A stretch of 19,679 nt of DNA, taken from Phycisphaerales bacterium UBA1926. GTDB lineage: Bacteria; Planctomycetota; Phycisphaerae; Phycisphaerales; UBA1924. Shown piece after piece: positions 15,427-19,679 of this stretch; within the stretch, counting starts at the first letter, position 1; each line of letters opens with the position of its first letter. Where the stretch lies: NCBI GenBank assembly GCA_002337215.1, contig DDFO01000036.1, positions 76,853 to 96,531 of the forward strand, written 5' to 3'. The notes beneath the pieces were generated by a model. That model saw nothing but the letters and a program-made list of their open reading frames with translations. It did not search any database and was not told the origin of the DNA. A program made the position numbers and the translations under genes.

Positions 15427-16614
15427 TCAAAGACTCGAGGTCATCTGGGTCATCGGCAAGATCAACGCGATCGCAACAAGCGCGATGCCGATGGCGAGGA
15501 ACGCGAGCATCAGCGGCTCGATCAGCTTCACAGCCCCCGAAAGCAGGCGGTCCACACGCCCCTCGAGCGTCTCGGCGATTGTCAGCAACACCTGATCCAC
15601 GTTGCCGGCCGCCTCGCCCACCGAGATCATCTCGACGACATCATCGGCGAACAGCCCAGACGCCGCGAGCGGGCCCGCGAGCGGTTCGCCGGCGCGGACG
15701 GCCTCGATCGCGTTGTCGATCGCGTCTTCCATGAGCGCGTTGCCCGCGGCGTCTTTGGCGATCCCCATCGCCGTCAGCAGCGGGACCCCGTTGGATTCCA
15801 TTGTTCCCAGCAGCCTGCAGAACCGGGCGGCGGCGAGGGCTCGCGTCAGCGGGCCGAGCACGGGCGCCCGCGTGCGGAGGATCGAAACCCGCCGGCGGAC
15901 ATCCTCCCGCTTGCGGAGGCTCCAGAAGACGATGCCGAGTACGACGGCGAGCACGAGCAGAACGAGACCATACTTCGAGACGATGTCGCTGATGCCGAGC
16001 ACAAAGGAGGTGACGGCCGGCACGCTGTCGAGCCTCGAGAGCATCTTGTCGCGGAACATCGGGACAAAGAAGATGAACAGCACCCCGAGCACGATGGACC
16101 CGATGGTGAGCAGGACGATTGGGTAGACAAGGCTCCCGATGATCTTGCCGCGCAGCTCCGCCTCGCCCAGGACGAACTTGCCGAGCTGGGCGAAGACTTC
16201 TTCGAGAAAGCCGCCCTTCTCTCCGGCGCGGACCATCGCGACGTGGACACGTGGGAAGACGTCCGGCTGCTCGGCCATCGCCGCGGCGAGCTCGCCCCCG
16301 TCGCTGACGCGCTCGCCGAGCTTGCGGAACACCGTTGCGAGCTTGGGCTGGCTCTTCTGGTTGCTGAGCAACGCGATGGACCGCATCAGGGGGACGCCCG
16401 CCCTGAGCAGATCGGCGAGCTGGGTGTACACCGTCGCGAGCTGACGCTTGCCGATGCCGCCCACGCCCAATCGCTCCGATTTTTCTGAGACGCGTACCGG
16501 CGTCATCGACCGGCTCTCGAGCTCGGCGTAGACCGCCTGCTCGGTATTGCCGGAGAGCATGCCGGTTGTCCGGGCGCCGGCCTTGTCGATCGCGATGTAT
16601 TCGAAAGTGGGCAT
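15427..16614 (-). CDS. gspF: GspF, inner-membrane platform protein
   Basis: The product is 395 residues, the normal length for GspF/PilC. It starts MPTFEYIAIDKAGARTTG, the typical opening of the family. Two T2SSF helical domains (about 67-190 and 267-388) each begin with the recognisable pattern TQLADLLRAGVPLMRSIALL and CRLLGTMESNGVPLLTAMGI. They contain GEKGG and GEAAGN respectively. Membrane helices lie at about 163-186, 213-233 and 367-389. The protein sits in the inner membrane, contacts GspE and GspL, and is thought to transmit ATPase motion to pseudopilin assembly. Confidence 0.96.
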   Translation of the reverse strand: MPTFEYIAIDKAGARTTGMLSGNTEQAVYAELESRSMTPVRVSEKSERLGVGGIGKRQLATVYTQLADLLRAGVPLMRSIALLSNQKSQPKLATVFRKLGERVSDGGELAAAMAEQPDVFPRVHVAMVRAGEKGGFLEEVFAQLGKFVLGEAELRGKIIGSLVYPIVLLTIGSIVLGVLFIFFVPMFRDKMLSRLDSVPAVTSFVLGISDIVSKYGLVLLVLAVVLGIVFWSLRKREDVRRRVSILRTRAPVLGPLTRALAAARFCRLLGTMESNGVPLLTAMGIAKDAAGNALMEDAIDNAIEAVRAGEPLAGPLAASGLFADDVVEMISVGEAAGNVDQVLLTIAETLEGRVDRLLSGAVKLIEPLMLAFLAIGIALVAIALILPMTQMTSSL

Positions 16615-16639
16615 CGGTCCCGACAGGATACCCGCGCGA

Positions 16640-16680
16640 GTCCGCCGGAGACCCGCCGATCATCAGGCGGACCGCCGGGT
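16640..16680 (-). terminator. Possible structured element between gpx and gspF
   Basis: The 65-base gap after the peroxidase stop contains overlapping inverted repeats: GTCCGCC/GGCGGAC (16640-16646 with 16666-16672) and ACCCG/CGGGT (16651-16655 with 16676-16680). Either could form a hairpin in the minus-strand RNA. There is no U-run, so it would be at best a weak or Rho-assisted terminator, and cotranscription of gpx with gspF is not excluded. Confidence 0.3.
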
Positions 16681-17321
16681 CATTCCTTGCCGAGCAGTTC
16701 CTCGATCTTCATGGTCAGTTTCTCGTTGTTCGGCTTGGTCCGTGGGTCGAACCGCATGACCGCGTTGCCCTCGCGATCGACGAGGTACTTCGTAAAGTTC
16801 CAGCTCGGCTCGCCCCCCGCGGGCTTCGGCTGCGCGGCGAGTTGCTTGTAAAGTGGGTGGGCGTCCTCGCCCTTCACGCTGATCTTCTCGAACATCGGGA
16901 ACGTGACGTCGAAACGATCGGTGCAGAACTGCGCGATCTCGTCGTTTGTGCCCGGCTCCTGACCCATGAAGTTGTTGGCGGGGAAACCCAGGACTACCAG
17001 GCCGCGGTCTTTGTAATCGCGATAGATCTTCTCGAGGACCTCGTACTGGGGCGTGAGGCCGCACCGGCTGGCGGTGTTGACCATCAGGATGACCTTGCCC
17101 TTGTACTTCTCGAGGCTCTCATCCTTCCCGTCGATGCGTTTCATCTTGTGCTTGAGAACGTACGGCGTAGTCGAGTCGTCGCTCGTGAGCGTGGACGGGG
17201 CTTCGGGGTCCGGGGCGTCGGAGACTCGGGTGTCGGACGTGAGGGCGATCGCGGAGCCGGCGGAGGCGAGTGCGACAGCCGCGGAGGACACAAGGAGGCG
17301 TGCGGTGGTCTTGAGCGGCAT
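16680..17321 (-). CDS. Exported Cys-type glutathione peroxidase (thioredoxin-peroxidase class likely)
   Basis: The start at ATG 17321 (GAGGA at 17329-17333) gives 213 residues and places a signal peptide at the very N-terminus (LKTTARLLVSSAAVALASAGSAIA). The longer open frame upstream would bury it. The family motifs are complete: NTASRCGLTPQY with peroxidatic Cys87 (no selenocysteine), GFPANNFMGQEPG with Gln121, and EPSWNFTKYLVD with Trp174/Asn175. Cys133 in QFCTDRF is at the place of the resolving Cys found in thioredoxin-dependent members. It would reduce H2O2 or lipid hydroperoxides outside the cytoplasm. It lies just upstream of gspF on the same strand, possibly as first gene of the transcript. 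A link to secretion is not evident beyond position. Confidence 0.9.
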   Translation of the reverse strand: MPLKTTARLLVSSAAVALASAGSAIALTSDTRVSDAPDPEAPSTLTSDDSTTPYVLKHKMKRIDGKDESLEKYKGKVILMVNTASRCGLTPQYEVLEKIYRDYKDRGLVVLGFPANNFMGQEPGTNDEIAQFCTDRFDVTFPMFEKISVKGEDAHPLYKQLAAQPKPAGGEPSWNFTKYLVDREGNAVMRFDPRTKPNNEKLTMKIEELLGKE

Positions 17322-17437
17322 GGTCGAATCCTCGTTGTAATCGAACAGGCGGTGTGTTGTCGCAGAGCCTGGGTGCCAGAGATCCGGAAACACCCGAACC
17401 CGACTGGGAGATCTCATCGAAGGATACAGTCCTTCCG
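17322..17437. promoter_or_regulatory. Divergent intergenic region between gpx and the PTPS-like gene
   Basis: These 116 bases must hold the promoters for both directions if the genes are not read from further away. I see no convincing -35/-10 pair on either strand. A perfect inverted repeat AAGGA-TACAG-TCCTT at 17420-17434 lies just before the plus-strand start at 17438 and includes the only Shine-Dalgarno-like sequence (AAGGA) of that gene. Confidence 0.45.
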
Positions 17438-18292
17438 ATGCACGTACCCCCGGACACACACCGCGCTGGCTCGATCCACAGGCTCACGCGGACGGTCCGT
17501 CTGAACATCCTGCAGGCTCAGCCACCAAGTGATGCCGTTCCCCGCAAGGGCGTCAACGGCGAGGGGGGCAAGCCCGCGATGGACGGGTTCGGGGCGCACT
17601 ACGAGTTCGAGGTCCGCTGCGAGGGCGAGCCCAACGCCGAGACCGGCTATCTGATCAACATCAAGGAAATCGACACCGCGGTCCGTGAGGGCGTGGTCCC
17701 GCTCATCGTGTCGGCCTCGGTGGACGGGCGATCGCCGATCGCGCTGATGCCCCGGCTGCTCGCCGAGACGAGCGATCGGCTTCCGGTCGGTGTCGCGTCG
17801 ATCGCGCTGCGGCTGACACCCTCTTTGATGCTCGAATTTTTCGCCGCGGGGTTCCACCACGACAGCAAGGAGACCGGGATGGCGGAGGTGATCGTTCGGC
17901 AGATGCTCGAGTTTTCCGCGGCCCACCGGCTGCATGTGCCGGGCCTGAGCGACGCGGAAAACAAGGCCCTGTTCGGGAAATGCAACAACCCGGCGGGGCA
18001 CGGGCACAACTACCGGATCGAGCCGGCGGTCGCGGTCAACCCCGACCGGCCGATGACGGTTGACGCCATCGAGCGGATCACCGACGAGGTGGTCATCGAA
18101 CGATTCGATCACAAGCACCTCAACGACCAGACCGAGGAATTCGCGGCCGACGGCGGGCTGAACCCCAGTGTGGAGAACATCGCACGGGTCTGCTACAGGT
18201 TATTGGACCGCCCGATCGCGGACGCGGGGGGCCGGCTCAAGGCGGTCACGGTCTGGGAGACGGATCGGACGAGTTGCACCTATCCCGGCTGA
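17438..18292 (+). CDS. Double-domain 6-pyruvoyltetrahydropterin synthase / 6-carboxytetrahydropterin synthase (QueD) family protein
   Basis: ATG 17438 gives 284 residues, about twice a single PTPS/QueD domain; an upstream in-frame ATG at 17354 is less likely because the added residues resemble no known domain. The C-terminal half (about 153-284) carries the full active site. Zinc ligands are His163 (FSAAHRL) and His188/His190 (GHGHNY). Catalytic Cys182 is in GKCNNPAGHGH, Asp224-His225 in RFDHKHLN, and substrate-binding Glu in PSVEN and VWETDRTSC. The N-terminal half (about 17-135) shows the same strand-helix pattern (GAHYEFEVRCEGE, AETGYLINIKEID) but has lost the zinc histidines and the catalytic Cys, so it is probably structural. 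The substrate (queuosine precursor or a pterin) cannot be told from sequence, and no other pathway gene is in the window. Confidence 0.85.
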   Translation: MHVPPDTHRAGSIHRLTRTVRLNILQAQPPSDAVPRKGVNGEGGKPAMDGFGAHYEFEVRCEGEPNAETGYLINIKEIDTAVREGVVPLIVSASVDGRSPIALMPRLLAETSDRLPVGVASIALRLTPSLMLEFFAAGFHHDSKETGMAEVIVRQMLEFSAAHRLHVPGLSDAENKALFGKCNNPAGHGHNYRIEPAVAVNPDRPMTVDAIERITDEVVIERFDHKHLNDQTEEFAADGGLNPSVENIARVCYRLLDRPIADAGGRLKAVTVWETDRTSCTYPG

Positions 18293-18447
18293 ACCGCCGA
18301 TGAAAGTCGGGTGCCGGGGATCGGTTCGGACGGCCCGCGACCCGGCCCAGAACCGGCTGGCACGCCCGGTTGAATCTCGAGCCGGAAACATGCACCCCGG
18401 ACGGATCGGGACCGGTAGACTGATTACTGGGGACATGGAACCAACCA
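18293..18447 (+). promoter_or_regulatory. Gap before gspE with hairpin and possible -10 element
   Basis: Of these 155 bases, 18322-18355 hold CGGTTC/GAACCG as an inverted repeat with a 22-base loop, perhaps ending the PTPS transcript weakly. TAGACT at 18416-18421, in the context GTAGACTGAT, could be a -10 element for gspE, with a transcript start about 20 bases before the ATG. A matching GTAGACTAAT is found on the minus strand before gspG. No good -35 is seen. Confidence 0.35.
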
Positions 18448-19679
18448 ATGGGCATCGGTGTCATTCTCGAAGAACGGGGCCTGATCTCGCGCGACCAGCT
18501 CGACGCGGCGATCGCCGAGCAGCGGCGGAGTGGTGAACGTCTCGACCGGGTCCTCGTCCGGCTCGGGTTCGTGAGCACCGACGACGTGCTCCACGCGCTG
18601 GGCGATCAGTTCCACATGCCCGTTGTCGATCTCGCGACGACCGCCGTCGAGCGCGACGTGCTCGAAGCCCTCCCCGCGCAGCTCGTCTACAAGCAGCACT
18701 GCGTGCCCATCGAACGAAGCAACGGCACTCTCACCGTCGCGACCAGCGACCCGTTCGAGCTCACCGCACTCGACGAGCTCCGGCTCCTGACCGGGTGCGC
18801 CATCGAGCTCGTGCTCGCGGACGAGTCGGAACTGCACAAGTTCATCCGCAGCCATTACGGCGTGGGCGGCGACACGCTCGACGCCATGTCAGCAGGCAGC
18901 GTCGATATCGACGCGGGCGACGCGCCGCAGGACGAGATCGAGCAGGCCCAGGAGGCGAGCGTCATCAAGCTCGTCAACGACCTGCTCATCGAGGCGATCC
19001 GCGAGCGGGCGACCGACGTCCACATCGAGCCCTACGAGAACGAACTCGCGGTGCGCTACCGCATCGACGGCGTGCTGCAGCGCGCCAGCGTCCCGCAGAC
19101 CATCAACCGGTTCGCCTCGGCGATCATCAGCCGGCTCAAGATCATGGCGAACCTCAACATCGCCGAGAAGCGCAAGCCACAGGACGGCCGGATCACGTTC
19201 AGCAGCCGCAACAGCGACGGCAAGATCGAAGAGTTCGATCTGCGTGTCAGCGTCATCCCCATGCTGTTCGGCGAGGGCGTGGTTCTCCGCGTGCTCAACA
19301 AGAGCGCCGTGCTCATGTCGCTCGACGACCTCGGCATGCCCAAGCACGTCAACGACCCGTGGAACGCGATGATCCAACGCCCCCACGGGATCGTGCTCGT
19401 CACCGGGCCCACGGGCTCTGGAAAATCGACCACGCTCTACGCCTCGCTCAACAAGATCATCAGCGACGAGATCAAGTGCATCACCGTCGAGGACCCCGTC
19501 GAGTACCACGTGCCGGGAGTGAACCAGATCCAGGTGAACACCAAGGTCGGGCTCTCGTTTGCCGCGGGACTCCGCTCGATCCTGCGGCACGACCCCGACG
19601 CGGTGATGGTGGGCGAGATCCGCGATAAAGAGACCGCCGAGATCGCGGTGCAGGCTTCGCTCACGGGGCACCTCGTTCT
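18448..19679 (+). CDS. gspE: GspE, T2SS assembly ATPase (partial, first 410 residues)
   Basis: Starts ATG 18448 and runs off the right edge. Residues 1-145 form the N-terminal MshEN/N1E-type domain: GVILEERGLISRDQLDAAIA, then RLDRVLVRLGFVSTDDVLHA, then a GspE-like alpha/beta part. Residues 175-290 are the N2 domain of the secretion ATPase (ATDVHIEPYENELAVRYRIDG; KRKPQDGRI; DLRVSVIPMLFGEGVVLRVL). The ATPase core has Walker A GPTGSGKST (Lys328), Asp box VEDPVEY (348-353), and Walker B with VGEIRD (Glu390). Any Cys4 zinc motif would lie beyond the window. It works as a cytoplasmic hexamer bound to GspL and GspF. It is transcribed away from gspF-gspD, unlike classical gspC-O operons. Confidence 0.94.
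   Translation, partial: MGIGVILEERGLISRDQLDAAIAEQRRSGERLDRVLVRLGFVSTDDVLHALGDQFHMPVVDLATTAVERDVLEALPAQLVYKQHCVPIERSNGTLTVATSDPFELTALDELRLLTGCAIELVLADESELHKFIRSHYGVGGDTLDAMSAGSVDIDAGDAPQDEIEQAQEASVIKLVNDLLIEAIRERATDVHIEPYENELAVRYRIDGVLQRASVPQTINRFASAIISRLKIMANLNIAEKRKPQDGRITFSSRNSDGKIEEFDLRVSVIPMLFGEGVVLRVLNKSAVLMSLDDLGMPKHVNDPWNAMIQRPHGIVLVTGPTGSGKSTTLYASLNKIISDEIKCITVEDPVEYHVPGVNQIQVNTKVGLSFAAGLRSILRHDPDAVMVGEIRDKETAEIAVQASLTGHLV

Noticed and set aside
16680..17459. Longer peroxidase starting at 17459
   Set aside because: The added 46 residues would precede a clear signal peptide and cross the divergent promoter region. ATG 17321 has a good ribosome-binding site.

Overview
The window is high-GC bacterial DNA carrying most of one type II secretion system (T2SS) locus. 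Gene content and style point to a planctomycete, possibly Phycisphaerae: PilM/PilN-like GspL, oversized pseudopilins with acidic insertions, and long repeat-rich secretin-type proteins. This taxonomic guess is inference, because no rRNA or marker gene is present.

Layout. One long minus-strand gene string runs from about 17.3 kb down past base 1: a Cys-type glutathione peroxidase, gspF, gspG, gspH, gspI, gspJ, gspK, gspL (interrupted by an in-frame TAG), a GspM/PilO-like protein with a C-terminal PilP/GspC-like segment, and a giant GspD-like protein that leaves the window at base 1. From gspH to the GspM-like gene, neighbouring stops and starts overlap by 1 to 4 bases, which indicates tight translational coupling. 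The larger gaps are gspF-gspG (233 bases), gspH-gspG (119), gspM-gspD (104) and gpx-gspF (65). On the plus strand lie a double 6-pyruvoyltetrahydropterin synthase (PTPS) family protein (17438-18292) and gspE (18448 to beyond the right edge). The assembly ATPase gene therefore points away from the rest of the machine.

How the parts fit. GspE (cytoplasmic ATPase) would drive GspF, GspL and GspM (inner-membrane platform) to build a pseudopilus of GspG (major) and GspH/I/J/K (minor, tip), pushing substrates through the GspD channel. No separate gspC is seen, and the C-terminal part of the GspM-like protein could supply that role. No prepilin peptidase gene (gspO/pilD) lies in the window.

The outstanding feature is the GspD-like protein. 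Its first 2,557 residues contain a signal peptide, an N0-like domain, then 29 recognisable secretin-N-type modules about 82 residues apart and the start of a thirtieth, with no channel domain yet reached. Ordinary GspD has four N domains in about 650-700 residues. Part of the array repeats with a higher-order period of about 391 residues (five modules). Other points of interest are the amber codon inside the GspL actin-like domain, acidic Phe-Gly/Asp-rich segments in all five pseudopilins, alanine rather than glycine before the prepilin cleavage site in GspH and GspJ, a degenerate-plus-intact PTPS tandem, and a possible c-di-GMP-binding N-terminus in GspE. No tRNA, rRNA, CRISPR array or insertion sequence was seen.
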